Below, in pieces: positions 19,740 through 29,862 of a stretch of 64,000 nt of DNA (the first letter of the stretch is position 1; each line of letters begins with the position of its first letter). The DNA is taken from contig CALIMB010000020.1 in the NCBI GenBank assembly GCA_938028665.1, positions 1-64,000 on the forward strand. Reading direction: 5' to 3'. The translations under genes were made by a program, and so were the position numbers. Below the pieces are notes generated by a model. That model did no database searches and had not been told where the DNA came from. It worked only from the letters and a program-made list of their open reading frames with translations. The stretch is from an uncultured Thermomicrobium sp. GTDB taxonomy: Bacteria; Chloroflexota; Chloroflexia; Thermomicrobiales; Thermomicrobiaceae.

Positions 19740-21224
19740 TCAGGTGAGCGCAGCTGGCCAGCGTTGTGCCAATTCCAAGATTGGGCCAGAAACGAGGCCC
19801 AAGGCAAGTGTCGCAGCGGCCATCACGGCGAGGCCAAGCCCGAGCAAAGGAGTCCGGACCGGGCGCCAGGTACCACCCGGTTCCTGGAAGTACATCTGAG
19901 TGATGACACGCAGGTAGAAGGAGGCAGACACAGCACTCATCACAACGATAGCGACGGCGAGCCAGAGCTGCCCTGCTTCGATCAGCGCGAGGATCACGTA
20001 GTACTTCGCGTAGAACCCCAGGAGTGGAGGCATTCCCATTAAGGAGAGCATAAAGATGGCCATGGTCAGTGCGGCGAGTGGAGCCCGCCCCGCTAAGCCA
20101 GCTACATCATCGAGTGTCGTACCCAGCCCGCGTTCCTGTAGCCAGGCAATGACGCCGAAGGCCCCGATGTTCATAAAGGTATACGCAAAGAGATAGAAAA
20201 GGACACTTCCCACGCTGCGGTCGCCGGCAAGTCCTGTGGTGAAAGCAGCCAGCCCTGCCAGCATGTAGCCGGTGTGGCCAATGGCTGAATACCCTAACAT
20301 CCGCTTGAGGTCACGCTGGGCGATGGCCACAACGTTCCCGTACACCATTGTGACCAGGGCGAGGAGAGCGAGAAGCCCAGCCCATTGGTCGCTCAGTGGC
20401 TGGAGACCCTGAACGAGGATTCGTGCTACAGCAGCGAAGCCGGCTACCTTCGGCACAACTGACATGTAGGCTGAAACGGGCGTGGGCGCACCCTGGTAGG
20501 CGTCTGGGGTCCACATGTGGAAGGGGACAGCCGCGATCTTAAAGCCCAGACCAACTGCCAGGAGCAGCAGTGCAAGCAGGAGCGCTGGATCAACTGGTTG
20601 GCCAGGGATGACAACTGTCCGCAGCGTGTACGCAATATCGCTGAGTTTAATGCTTCCCGTCAGCCCGTAGATCCAGGCCATACCGTAAATCAGGATAGCG
20701 CTGGCAAAGGCGCCCAACAGGAAATACTTGAGTGCGCCCTCCACGCTGGTCAGCCGTCGTCGGGCGAAGGCGGTGAGGGCGTAGACGGCGACAGCGCTCA
20801 TCTCCAAACCGAGTAAGAGGACAAGAAAATCGCCTGCAGCGCCTACGACCATCGTTCCCAATACTGAGAAGAGAAGCAGGGCGAGATACTCAGCCAGCCC
20901 AACACCAGGCTCGAGGCCGGACTCCGTGTATCCGGCCGAAACAAGGACTGAGAGAATACCCGCGACGAGTGCGATGAGCGAGACAACAAGGGCAAACCAG
21001 TCCGCACGATAGCTGACACCAAAGGTGGTGGCTCCCTGCCCCCAATCGATGCTCGCCAAGGAGCCGAGTGCGAGAAGCTGGCCGGCCAGAGCGAGCGGGA
21101 GAGCGAATCGGCGAGCCGTTCGCTCGCTGACGGCATCAATGGCTAACAATAGAACAATCGTGCCAAGAACGATCAGCGGTGGAACGAGGAGCGACCACTC
21201 GGGTGCGACGAGGCGCAGTGGCAT
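19740..21224 (-). CDS. nuoN: NADH-quinone oxidoreductase subunit N
   Basis: [34 protein letters not shown]-like antiporter motif; start [11 protein letters not shown]. Confidence 0.93.
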   Translation of the reverse strand: MPLRLVAPEWSLLVPPLIVLGTIVLLLAIDAVSERTARRFALPLALAGQLLALGSLASIDWGQGATTFGVSYRADWFALVVSLIALVAGILSVLVSAGYTESGLEPGVGLAEYLALLLFSVLGTMVVGAAGDFLVLLLGLEMSAVAVYALTAFARRRLTSVEGALKYFLLGAFASAILIYGMAWIYGLTGSIKLSDIAYTLRTVVIPGQPVDPALLLALLLLAVGLGFKIAAVPFHMWTPDAYQGAPTPVSAYMSVVPKVAGFAAVARILVQGLQPLSDQWAGLLALLALVTMVYGNVVAIAQRDLKRMLGYSAIGHTGYMLAGLAAFTTGLAGDRSVGSVLFYLFAYTFMNIGAFGVIAWLQERGLGTTLDDVAGLAGRAPLAALTMAIFMLSLMGMPPLLGFYAKYYVILALIEAGQLWLAVAIVVMSAVSASFYLRVITQMYFQEPGGTWRPVRTPLLGLGLAVMAAATLALGLVSGPILELAQRWPAALT

Positions 21225-21237
21225 CGCCGATCTCCCC

Positions 21238-22824
21238 TCACATGTTCTCGCCGGTGACTGCGGCGAGGATCGCACGCACCGAAAGCTCGATCAACTCGAG
21301 CACTGGCAGCGGGTAGACGCCGACCCAGAGCGTGAGCAGTGCCAAGGGGGTAAGTGTCAGTGCTTCACGCCACGTGACGTCAGGGAACGTGCGTGGATCA
21401 GGGGTATGATGTTCCACGTCACCCCCACCGGCAACCGGTGGTACCTCGTGGGCGAGCGACACACGGAGTTCTGGGTCGTCCGGGTCAGGTGGTTCGCCAG
21501 GAGCTCGGACAAGTGCGACTCGCTGATAGACTCGCAACATGTACCAGGCCGCGAAGATAACGACCGTTGTCCCCAGTACACCGGCCCAGCGGTAGCTCTG
21601 GAAGCCGCCGAGGAGCGCCAGAAACTCACCGACGAAGCCGCTGAGTCCTGGAAGACCGAGCGAGGCGAGAGCAAAGAACCCGAAAAACGCCGCGAAGACC
21701 GGCATATTGCGGGCGAGACCACCGAAGGCGGCGAGTTCACGGGTGTGTGCCCGCTCATACAGCACACCGACGATGAGGAAGAGTGCGCTGGTGACGAAGC
21801 CATGACTGAGCATGACGACCATTGCGCCGCTCAGTCCCTGCTGGTTGAGTGCAAAGATACCGAGCGTTACAAAGCCCATATGACTGACGGAGGAATACGC
21901 CACCAGCTTCTTGAAGTCTTGCTGGACCAGTGCCATGAGTGCCCCATAGAGAATGGCGATAACCGAGAGCACAACGATCGCTGGTGCCCAGCGTTGTGTC
22001 GCCTCCGGGAAGAGCGGTAAGTTGAAGCGGAGGAATCCGTATCCGCCCATTTTGAGGAGTACCCCGGCCAGAATGACCGAGCCCGCGGTCGGTGCCTCCA
22101 CGTGGGCGTCGGGAAGCCAGGTGTGAAACGGCCACATTGGTACCTTAATCGCGAAGGCCAGGAAGAAGGCGAGGAATGCCCAAAACTGGAAGGTCGGGCT
22201 ATAGTTACCCTGCGTCAGTTCTAAGACGTTCAGCGTGCGGATGCCGGTCTGCTGGAAGTACTCCTGGTAGAGTGCAACGATCCCCACAAGCATCAAGAGG
22301 CTTCCGGCCAGTGTGTACAGGAAGAACTTCACGGCGGCGTAGACACGGTTGGCGCTGCCCCAGATGCCAATGATCAGTGCCATAGGAATCAGCACAATCT
22401 CCCAGAAAATATAGAAGAGAAAGAGATCAAGGCTGACAAAGACGCCCAGCATGCCGGTTGCCAGCAGGAGTAACGTGATATAGTACTCGCGCACGCGGTA
22501 ACGGATCGGATCCCAAGAGGCAATAACCGCGATGAGGGTAAGCAGCGTGGTCAGTCCGACCAGCGGCGCGCTAATTCCGTCCACCCCGAGCCGGTAGGCG
22601 ATGCCGAGTTCTGGTAGCCACTCGAACGTCTCAGTAAACTGCATGCTGGCCTGGTTCGGGTCAAAAGCGAGCAGCATCGCTCCGGAGAGCGCAAAGGATA
22701 CCCCGCTTGCGATGAGTGCAATCCAGCGCGCGGCTCGTGCCGGGGCGTTCCCCCACAGAAAGAGCACGACCGCTCCAACAAGCGGGCTGTAGGTGATCAC
22801 GCTCAGAATGGGGAACTGCTCCAC
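21238..22824 (-). CDS. nuoM: NADH-quinone oxidoreductase subunit M
   Basis: [59 protein letters not shown]. Confidence 0.95.
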   Translation of the reverse strand: MEQFPILSVITYSPLVGAVVLFLWGNAPARAARWIALIASGVSFALSGAMLLAFDPNQASMQFTETFEWLPELGIAYRLGVDGISAPLVGLTTLLTLIAVIASWDPIRYRVREYYITLLLLATGMLGVFVSLDLFLFYIFWEIVLIPMALIIGIWGSANRVYAAVKFFLYTLAGSLLMLVGIVALYQEYFQQTGIRTLNVLELTQGNYSPTFQFWAFLAFFLAFAIKVPMWPFHTWLPDAHVEAPTAGSVILAGVLLKMGGYGFLRFNLPLFPEATQRWAPAIVVLSVIAILYGALMALVQQDFKKLVAYSSVSHMGFVTLGIFALNQQGLSGAMVVMLSHGFVTSALFLIVGVLYERAHTRELAAFGGLARNMPVFAAFFGFFALASLGLPGLSGFVGEFLALLGGFQSYRWAGVLGTTVVIFAAWYMLRVYQRVALVRAPGEPPDPDDPELRVSLAHEVPPVAGGGDVEHHTPDPRTFPDVTWREALTLTPLALLTLWVGVYPLPVLELIELSVRAILAAVTGENM

Positions 22825-22846
22825 TGCTTACTCCCTGTACTACTAC

Positions 22847-24748
22847 TCAACGAAACAAAGTGCTGCCGAAGACCAAATAGGCCCCGACGAGCACAACGGT
22901 ACCGAGTGCAATCATCAGCGCATAGTTGGCGACCAGGCCCGTTTGAAGACGCCGCCACAGCTGTGCCGTTGACGCAACAATGCGGGCGGAGCCATTTACT
23001 GCACCGTCGATGATCCCAACGTCAACCGAACGCCATAGCCAGGTCGCTGCAGCATCAAGCGGTCGTACAACGTACCGCTGGTAAATGAAGTCAAAGTACC
23101 AGCCGTTTGCTGCCAGCCGATAAAACGGGCCCAGACGTGCAGCGACCGCAGCAGGTGAGAGTGTCCCGCGAACGTAGGCCGCATAGGCTATCCACAGTCC
23201 GGCAAATGCCACGAGCGTTGAGGCGATAGCCAAGCCAAGCGTGAGGCTAAGCGTGACCTCGTGATGTGCGGCACTCTCGAAGACCGGCTCAAGGGCATGG
23301 TGGATCCAACCAGCTTCAGGAGGAACACCAAGAAATCCAGTAGTTGCCGCGCCGATTGCCAGGACAACTAGCGGCACCGCCATCGTTGCTGGCGGATCGT
23401 GTGGATGGAGTTGATGCGGATCGAAGCGTGGCTGGCCGTGAAAGGTCAGGAACACGGCGCGGAACATGTACAGAGCAGTGAAAAAGGCAGCAGCCAACCC
23501 AAGAAGTGCGAGGAGCGGTGCACCTCCGACCCAGGCACTGACCAAGATTTCGTCTTTGCTCCAGAAACCAGCAAGCGGTGCAATGCCCGCGTTTGCTGCA
23601 GCGCCGATCACCAGCGTCCAATACGTGAGTGGCATCCAGCGCTTGAGCCCGCCCATGCGGCGCATGTCAAGTTCGTCATGCATGGCATGCATCACTGCGC
23701 CCGAACCGAGGAAAAGAAGTGCCTTGAAGAAGGCGTGTGTGAACAGATGAAAAATGGCGGGGATCCATGCGCCGACCCCTAGTGCCAAAGCCATGTAACC
23801 GAGTTGGCTCACGGTGGAGTAGGCCACGACGCGCTTAATATCGAACTGCGTCGTCGCGATCGTCGCTGCCACAAAGGAGGTGAGTGCACCAATTACAGCG
23901 ACGATCCACAGAGCCAAAGGCGAGGCGAGGAAGATCGGATGGGCTCGTGCCACCATGAAGATGCCGGCGGTCACCATAGTTGCCGCATGAATGAGGGCCG
24001 AGACCGGCGTCGGCCCCTCCATGGCGTCTGGGAGCCAGACAAAGAGTGGCAGCTGCGCAGACTTGCCGATCGCACCGGTAAAGAGCAGTAAGGCGATCGT
24101 TGTCACGGTGCCCGAGCTGAGTCGGGGTATGGCCTCAAAGACTGCCTGGTACTCAAGCGTCCCGACCTTGGTAAAAAGGAGCATGATGCCCAGCGCGAAG
24201 CCGAAATCACCAATACGGTTGACGACGAACGCCTTCTTCGCTGCTTCTGCCGCCGAGCGACGACGGAACCAGAAACCGATGAGGAGATATGAGCAGAGTC
24301 CAACCGCCTCCCAGAAGACGAAGAGCACCAAAAAGTTGCTTGCCAAAACAAGCATCACCATCGAGAAGACAAAGAGTGGCAGCCAAGCGAAGAAGCGATA
24401 GTAACCAGGGTCATGGTGCATATAGCCGATTGAGTAGACGTGAACAAGGAAGCTCACGCCGGTGACAACCAGGAGCATAATCGCTGTCAGTTCGTCGATG
24501 ACTAGTTCCACCGGCACCTGGAACTCACCGGCACTAATCCAGGTGTACAACGGCTGGCGCAGGAGCTGATGGTGGCCGAGCACTGTCCACGCTGCCGCAA
24601 CACTAGCGAGGAACGAGAATCCGACCGCTGGCACTGCCAGCCAATGGGCGCGATCACGGATCCACCACTTCCCAAACAAGAAGTTGGCTATCGCGGCCAG
24701 CAGGGGTGCAAGCGGAATAACAACAAGCCAGTCGACCGTCCGCTCCAT
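22847..24748 (-). CDS. nuoL: NADH-quinone oxidoreductase subunit L
   Basis: KSAQLPLFVWLPDAMEGPTPVSALIHAATMVTAGIF; C-terminal TM region; 633 aa. Confidence 0.95.
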   Translation of the reverse strand: MERTVDWLVVIPLAPLLAAIANFLFGKWWIRDRAHWLAVPAVGFSFLASVAAAWTVLGHHQLLRQPLYTWISAGEFQVPVELVIDELTAIMLLVVTGVSFLVHVYSIGYMHHDPGYYRFFAWLPLFVFSMVMLVLASNFLVLFVFWEAVGLCSYLLIGFWFRRRSAAEAAKKAFVVNRIGDFGFALGIMLLFTKVGTLEYQAVFEAIPRLSSGTVTTIALLLFTGAIGKSAQLPLFVWLPDAMEGPTPVSALIHAATMVTAGIFMVARAHPIFLASPLALWIVAVIGALTSFVAATIATTQFDIKRVVAYSTVSQLGYMALALGVGAWIPAIFHLFTHAFFKALLFLGSGAVMHAMHDELDMRRMGGLKRWMPLTYWTLVIGAAANAGIAPLAGFWSKDEILVSAWVGGAPLLALLGLAAAFFTALYMFRAVFLTFHGQPRFDPHQLHPHDPPATMAVPLVVLAIGAATTGFLGVPPEAGWIHHALEPVFESAAHHEVTLSLTLGLAIASTLVAFAGLWIAYAAYVRGTLSPAAVAARLGPFYRLAANGWYFDFIYQRYVVRPLDAAATWLWRSVDVGIIDGAVNGSARIVASTAQLWRRLQTGLVANYALMIALGTVVLVGAYLVFGSTLFR

Positions 24749-24761
24749 CGCTCCTCCTCAG

Positions 24762-25070
24762 TCACTCGCGAAGCTGGCGAAGTTCGTCGATATCAACCGT
24801 ATCAGCGCGGCGGGTGAGTGCCATGACGATCCCCAGCCCCACCACTGCTTCAGCTGCCGCGATGGCGATGACAAAGAGAGCAAACACCTGGCCGGTTAGT
24901 TGGTGAAGTTCCCAGGCAAAGCCGATCAGGCTCACGTTGACCGCGTTCAGCATGAGCTCGATGCACATGAAAATGACCAGCACGTTGCGCCGTGTGAGCA
25001 CGCCCACCATACCGATAATGAAGAGTGCAGCGCTCAAAAGGAGAAAGTGTGTCGCTGACAGTTCACTCAT
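24762..25070 (-). CDS. nuoK: NADH-quinone oxidoreductase subunit K
   Basis: VLTRRNVLVIFMCIELMLNAVNVSLIGF; EAVVGLGIVMALTRR. Confidence 0.95.
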   Translation of the reverse strand: MSELSATHFLLLSAALFIIGMVGVLTRRNVLVIFMCIELMLNAVNVSLIGFAWELHQLTGQVFALFVIAIAAAEAVVGLGIVMALTRRADTVDIDELRQLRE

Positions 25071-25792
25071 GGTGTCCTCCACTCGCCCCAGGCAGGCTGC
25101 TCAGTGAACTCACTCGCCGAACGGGCTAGGACAATTGACCGTCCGCCGCCGGCTGGTTTGACCTGCCCGTCAGGTGGAAGCGGCAGCGCTGGTGGAAGCT
25201 CGGGCTGGTCAAGGCCGCGCGGATGCGCCAGCGAGATTGTCAGCGTCCGTCGTGCTGCCATGACGCGCTCGCTGACCGCCTCTGGCCGTGCCAGGACGAT
25301 CGCACCGATGGTCGCCGCAAGCAGGAGCAGCGCAGTGAGCTGAATTGCCAGCATGTAGTCCGAGTAGAGCGTCTGGCCCAACGCGCGTGTATTCCCACCA
25401 ATTAGCGAGATGGTCTGGTCGGTCCAGGGACCAGGAACTCCAGAAAGATTGCGGGTGAGGATGGCAGCGGCGACCTCAAGAAGCAGAGCTCCTCCGAGAA
25501 GGAGACCGGTTGCCACGCGGAGCGGACGACGTCCATGAAATTCCGGCAGATCATCGGGATGAACCAGCATTGTCACAAAGACGACGAGAACAATCACAGC
25601 GCCGGCGTACACAATCACTTGCACCACGGCTAAGAACTCAGCCCGCGCGATGAGGTAGATCGCAGCGACGTTCAAAAATGACAGGACGAGCCCGATGGCG
25701 CTGTGTACCGGGTTACGGGCGATGACCACACCAAGAGCACCGAGGATGCTCACGCCGGCGAGGAGGGAGAAGATCAGTACTTGCAGTGACAT
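25067..25792 (-). CDS. nuoJ: NADH-quinone oxidoreductase subunit J
   Basis: NPVHSAIGLVLSFLNVAAIYLIARAEFLAVVQVIVYAGAVIVLVVFVTML; start MSLQVLIFS. Confidence 0.93.
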   Translation of the reverse strand: MSLQVLIFSLLAGVSILGALGVVIARNPVHSAIGLVLSFLNVAAIYLIARAEFLAVVQVIVYAGAVIVLVVFVTMLVHPDDLPEFHGRRPLRVATGLLLGGALLLEVAAAILTRNLSGVPGPWTDQTISLIGGNTRALGQTLYSDYMLAIQLTALLLLAATIGAIVLARPEAVSERVMAARRTLTISLAHPRGLDQPELPPALPLPPDGQVKPAGGGRSIVLARSASEFTEQPAWGEWRTP

Positions 25793-25817
25793 ACCCAGCA
25801 ATTCCTCTCCCCTTGCC

Positions 25818-26843
25818 TCATAAGGCTCCAATTCCCCACAACCGTACGAGTCCGGTAAGTCCAATGTTCAGAAGGGCGAGCGGTAACAGCACCTTCCACG
25901 CGAGCCCCATGAGTTGGTCGTATCGAAATCGTGGCAAGGTTGCCCGAAGCCAGACATAGAAGAAGAGGAAAAACAGTGCCTTGAGCGCCAGCCACCAAAC
26001 ACCGTCGACGAATGGCCCGTCGATACCGCCCAAGAACAGCGTGGCCGCCAGGAGCGAAACGACGATCATGTTGATGTATTCGGCGAGGAAGTAGAAAGAG
26101 AAGCGGAATCCAGAGTACTCGGTGAAGTAGCCCGCCACAAGCTCTGTCTCGGCTTCCGGCAGGTCGAAAGGTGCCCGGTTCGTCTCGGCAACTGCCGCGA
26201 TGAGGAATAGCGCGAAAGCGAGCGGCTGGGAGAGAATGTACCAGTTTGGTAGAGTGAGCGAGCCGATCACCAGTGCCCGCTGCTGTTCGCGTAAGATGTC
26301 CTGCAGGCTGAGCGATCCGGCGAGAATGAAGACCCCCACCAGTGAAAGCCCGAGCACGAGTTCGTAGCTAATCACCTGTGCCGTGGAACGCAAGGCTCCA
26401 AGGAGCGAGTAGCGGTTCCCTGAAGCATAGCCGCCGAGGATGATGCCATAGACGCCGATTGAGCCGAGTGCCAGCACGTAGAGCACTGCGACATTGATGT
26501 CCGCGACGAGCAGGGGGATCTCCAGGCCGAAGAGGTGTAGCGTCTCCCCAAAGGGGATAACTGCGGCACCAAGAGGCGCCAGTGCAAAGGAGAGGAGCGG
26601 TGCCACTAAGAAGACAAGCCGATCAGCGTTAGCTGGGACAATATCCTCTTTGGCGAGAAGCTTGACCCCATCCGCAATCGGTTGCAAGAGACCAAACGGA
26701 CCAGTGCGGTTTGGCCCAACACGATGTTGCATCCGTGCCAGGACGCGCCGCTCAAACCACGTCATGTAGGCCATGAGGCCGAGCAGCACGTTCAACAGCA
26801 CAAAGCCCACAGCATAGCTCACCAGCAATCGCTGCCAGTCCAT
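25818..26843 (-). CDS. nuoH: NADH-quinone oxidoreductase subunit H
   Basis: [65 protein letters not shown]. Confidence 0.96.
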   Translation of the reverse strand: MDWQRLLVSYAVGFVLLNVLLGLMAYMTWFERRVLARMQHRVGPNRTGPFGLLQPIADGVKLLAKEDIVPANADRLVFLVAPLLSFALAPLGAAVIPFGETLHLFGLEIPLLVADINVAVLYVLALGSIGVYGIILGGYASGNRYSLLGALRSTAQVISYELVLGLSLVGVFILAGSLSLQDILREQQRALVIGSLTLPNWYILSQPLAFALFLIAAVAETNRAPFDLPEAETELVAGYFTEYSGFRFSFYFLAEYINMIVVSLLAATLFLGGIDGPFVDGVWWLALKALFFLFFYVWLRATLPRFRYDQLMGLAWKVLLPLALLNIGLTGLVRLWGIGAL

Positions 26844-26873
26844 TCCTTGCGCCGCCTCACCTGTCTCCCACCG

Positions 26874-28103
26874 TCAGCGGTCGACCGATCCGAGTACGAT
26901 GTCGATCGTTCCGATAAGAGCGACAATGTCGGCGAGCATCGCGCCCTGTGCCATATACGGAAGCGACTGGAGATTGACGAAATCCGGGCTCCGGATACGC
27001 AGACGATACGGGATTGGGCTCCCATCGCTGACGATGTAGTAGCCCAGCTCTCCCTTCGAATGCTCAACTGCGTGGTAAACCTCGCCCTTCGGAGGACTAA
27101 AGCCCTTAATCACCCAAATAAAATGCCGCTGCATGTCCTCGGCCGTCGTCATCACGTTCTTGTGCGGTGGGATGACATACTGCGACTCATAGGCCATGAG
27201 CGGTCCATCGGTTGGCACCTGCTCGAGACACTGTTCGATAATGCGAATTGACTGGCGCATCTCCTCAATTCGCACCAGATACCGATCGTAGACATCACCG
27301 TGCGTGCCCAGAGGAACGTCGAACTCAACGCGGTCATAGAGGAGATAGGGCATGGCCTTGCGGACATCGTAGTTGACGCCAGAGCCACGGAGGCAGGCGC
27401 CCGTGAGTCCATAGTTGATGGCGACCTCGGGCTCAATGATGCCAACCCCCTTCGTGCGGGCAAGCCAGATCGGATTCTCCGTTAGTAAATCCTCGTACTG
27501 ACGAATCGCCTTGGGAAAGTACCGGCAGAATTCCCGCACCATCTCCGGGAGATCCGGCGGGATCTCCCGAGAGAACCCGCCGATCTCCATCATGTTGGTT
27601 GTCAGTCGTGCACCACAGAACTTCTCAAAAATGTCGAGGATCAGCTCACGATCACGGAACGTATAGAGTGAAACAGAGAGCGCTCCAATATCCAACGCGT
27701 GTGTGCCGAGCCAGACAAGATGCGAGGCCAAGCGTGCGAGCTCGGCCATGATCATACGCCAGTATTGCGCACGCTCCGGAGCCTGGAGGCCACAGAGCTT
27801 TTCAACTGCGAGCACGTATCCAAGATTGTTTGAGGGGGCAGCGACGTAGTCCGTTCGGTCGGTCCACGGCACAAACTGAGCGTAGCGGTGCGACTCGCCG
27901 AGCTTTTCGACCCCGCGGTGCAAGTAGCCAATGACGGGGTCGCAGGCGATCACCGTCTCACCCTCGAGAGTGAGGCGGACGCGAAGCACGCCGTGTGTGC
28001 TCGGATGTTGCGGGCCCATATTGAGGACGAGCTCGCGCCGCGTCGGAGTAAGCTGCCGGACTTCACTCAGAATGACCGGCGTTGGCTGTGAGAAGTCGAT
28101 CAT
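26874..28103 (-). CDS. nuoD: NADH-quinone oxidoreductase subunit D
   Basis: [70 protein letters not shown]. Confidence 0.96.
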   Translation of the reverse strand: MIDFSQPTPVILSEVRQLTPTRRELVLNMGPQHPSTHGVLRVRLTLEGETVIACDPVIGYLHRGVEKLGESHRYAQFVPWTDRTDYVAAPSNNLGYVLAVEKLCGLQAPERAQYWRMIMAELARLASHLVWLGTHALDIGALSVSLYTFRDRELILDIFEKFCGARLTTNMMEIGGFSREIPPDLPEMVREFCRYFPKAIRQYEDLLTENPIWLARTKGVGIIEPEVAINYGLTGACLRGSGVNYDVRKAMPYLLYDRVEFDVPLGTHGDVYDRYLVRIEEMRQSIRIIEQCLEQVPTDGPLMAYESQYVIPPHKNVMTTAEDMQRHFIWVIKGFSPPKGEVYHAVEHSKGELGYYIVSDGSPIPYRLRIRSPDFVNLQSLPYMAQGAMLADIVALIGTIDIVLGSVDR

Positions 28104-28717
28104 GGTCCTGGCCTCCGCAGTGTACCGCGGATCCGCGGTGCAGGCGAATCGAAGCCGGGCTGAACATAGTCGCGGTACCCGCGCAATGGATAGTCCTTGC
28201 GCAAGGGATGTCCCTCCTCCCAGTTCTCTGGAAGAAGGATGCGCCGAAGATCCGGATGACCTTCAAAGACCACACCGAACATGTCATAACACTCACGCTC
28301 AAGCCAGGTCGCTCCCGCGAAGATCGGCACCAGCGAGGGAACAGTCTCTCCGTCATCGACACTGCACTTCACCCGCAGGCGCTGACGCCGTGGGATCGAG
28401 TAGAGCTGGACAACAATGTCAAAACGCGGCCGTTCACGCAGGTAGAGCATGTCAACTGCGGTGATATCCGTCAGGTGGTTGTAGCGGAGCTCCGGATGCG
28501 TCCGGAGGAAGGCGACCACGTCACGCAAGGCGCGCCGATCAACGTGAATCGTCATCTCGTCACGGAAGACGGTCGCTTCACGGAAAGCGTCTGGGAAGCG
28601 CTCATGGACCAGACGAACCGCGGGGTGCTGCTCAGGATCAGTCGGCCCCCAGTATCCGGTTAGATCCCACGGACTCGTCACCGTCGGCGTTGGAACTGAT
28701 TGATGTTCGCCCATCAT
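28100..28717 (-). CDS. nuoC: NADH-quinone oxidoreductase subunit C
   Basis: [41 protein letters not shown]. Confidence 0.95.
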   Translation of the reverse strand: MMGEHQSVPTPTVTSPWDLTGYWGPTDPEQHPAVRLVHERFPDAFREATVFRDEMTIHVDRRALRDVVAFLRTHPELRYNHLTDITAVDMLYLRERPRFDIVVQLYSIPRRQRLRVKCSVDDGETVPSLVPIFAGATWLERECYDMFGVVFEGHPDLRRILLPENWEEGHPLRKDYPLRGYRDYVQPGFDSPAPRIRGTLRRPGP

Positions 28718-29283
28718 CGTACTCCTGATGAGCGTGGGCCAAGCGCAGCTCGCGCAGCCTCGCGCTGCTCTTGGCGGTCTCTCTCCGCAGCTTCAAGACC
28801 GTACCGCTGCTTCAGCCGCTCGTAGCGGATAATCCGGTTCTGCAGTTCCAGGACGCCATAGTAGAGTGCCTCCGGGACTGGTGGACAGCCGGGGACATAA
28901 ATATCGACAGGGATAACCTGATCGACGCCTTGCACAACAGCATAAGTGTCAAAAGGCCCACCGACGTTGGCGCAGCTTCCCATACTGATCACCCACTTGG
29001 GATCAGCCATCTGGTCATAGAGCTGACGCACCACCGGTGCCATCTTCTTCGTCACTGTGCCGGCCACAATCATCAGGTCAGCTTGGCGTGGCGAGGCTCG
29101 GTACAGCATGCCGAAACGCTCGGCGAGATCGAAGCGAGGCATGGCGGAACTGATCATCTCAATAGCACAGCAGGCGAGTCCGAACTGGAGCCACCAGAGG
29201 CTGGAGCGTCGAGCCCAGCTAAAGACCCAGTCAGCCGCAGTCGTGATGATGTTGGGGTGACTCTGCGCCGTATTCACACCCAT
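28714..29283 (-). CDS. nuoB: NADH-quinone oxidoreductase subunit B
   Basis: [62 protein letters not shown]; start MGVNTAQ. Confidence 0.96.
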   Translation of the reverse strand: MGVNTAQSHPNIITTAADWVFSWARRSSLWWLQFGLACCAIEMISSAMPRFDLAERFGMLYRASPRQADLMIVAGTVTKKMAPVVRQLYDQMADPKWVISMGSCANVGGPFDTYAVVQGVDQVIPVDIYVPGCPPVPEALYYGVLELQNRIIRYERLKQRYGLEAAERDRQEQREAARAALGPRSSGVR

Positions 29284-29639
29284 TCGAGGGCTCCTTTCCG
29301 CCATTCGTAGAGGAGCCCAATGAGCAGGATCCCAACGAACAGCGCAGCTTGGATATACCCATAAAGCGCTAACACGTCGAAGGCTACTGCCCACGGGTAG
29401 AGGAAGATCGCTTCGACGTCAAAGACGACGAAGAGGAGGGCCACAAGATAGAAGCGTGGCGTGATGCGGCCACGGGGCGGCTGAACATCAGGGATCCCCG
29501 ATTCATAGGGTTGGAGCTTGGCTGGCGTCGGCTTGCGCGGCCGAACAAAGTGACCAAGGAGGATGAGAGCTGCCCCCATCACAGTACTGGTGAGAACGAG
29601 CAACCCAATGACGGCGTACTCAATAAGCGACACCGGCAC
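29274..29639 (-). CDS. nuoA: NADH-quinone oxidoreductase subunit A
   Basis: [41 protein letters not shown]. Confidence 0.95.
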   Translation of the reverse strand: MPVSLIEYAVIGLLVLTSTVMGAALILLGHFVRPRKPTPAKLQPYESGIPDVQPPRGRITPRFYLVALLFVVFDVEAIFLYPWAVAFDVLALYGYIQAALFVGILLIGLLYEWRKGALEWV

Positions 29640-29862
29640 ACCTCACTCTCGCCGACCCCACCCTACCCGCTCGTGAAGGATAGCACGACTGTGACGGTCG
29701 CGCAGCGTTCTTGCTTGGGGGAGAGTGTGCGTGAGGGGCCCCCTCCTGGTACTACGCGTTGTCTGGTGATGGAGTCTTGCCGATTTGCCTTCGCACGGGA
29801 CTCGGAGCGCGCACGGTACGCGTTATGGTCGTAGGAAGAAGTCACAGGTGGATTAGTGCGCC

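Noticed and set aside
21025-22020. 331-aa plus-strand ORF
   Set aside because: Antisense to nuoN/nuoM; charged non-protein-like composition.
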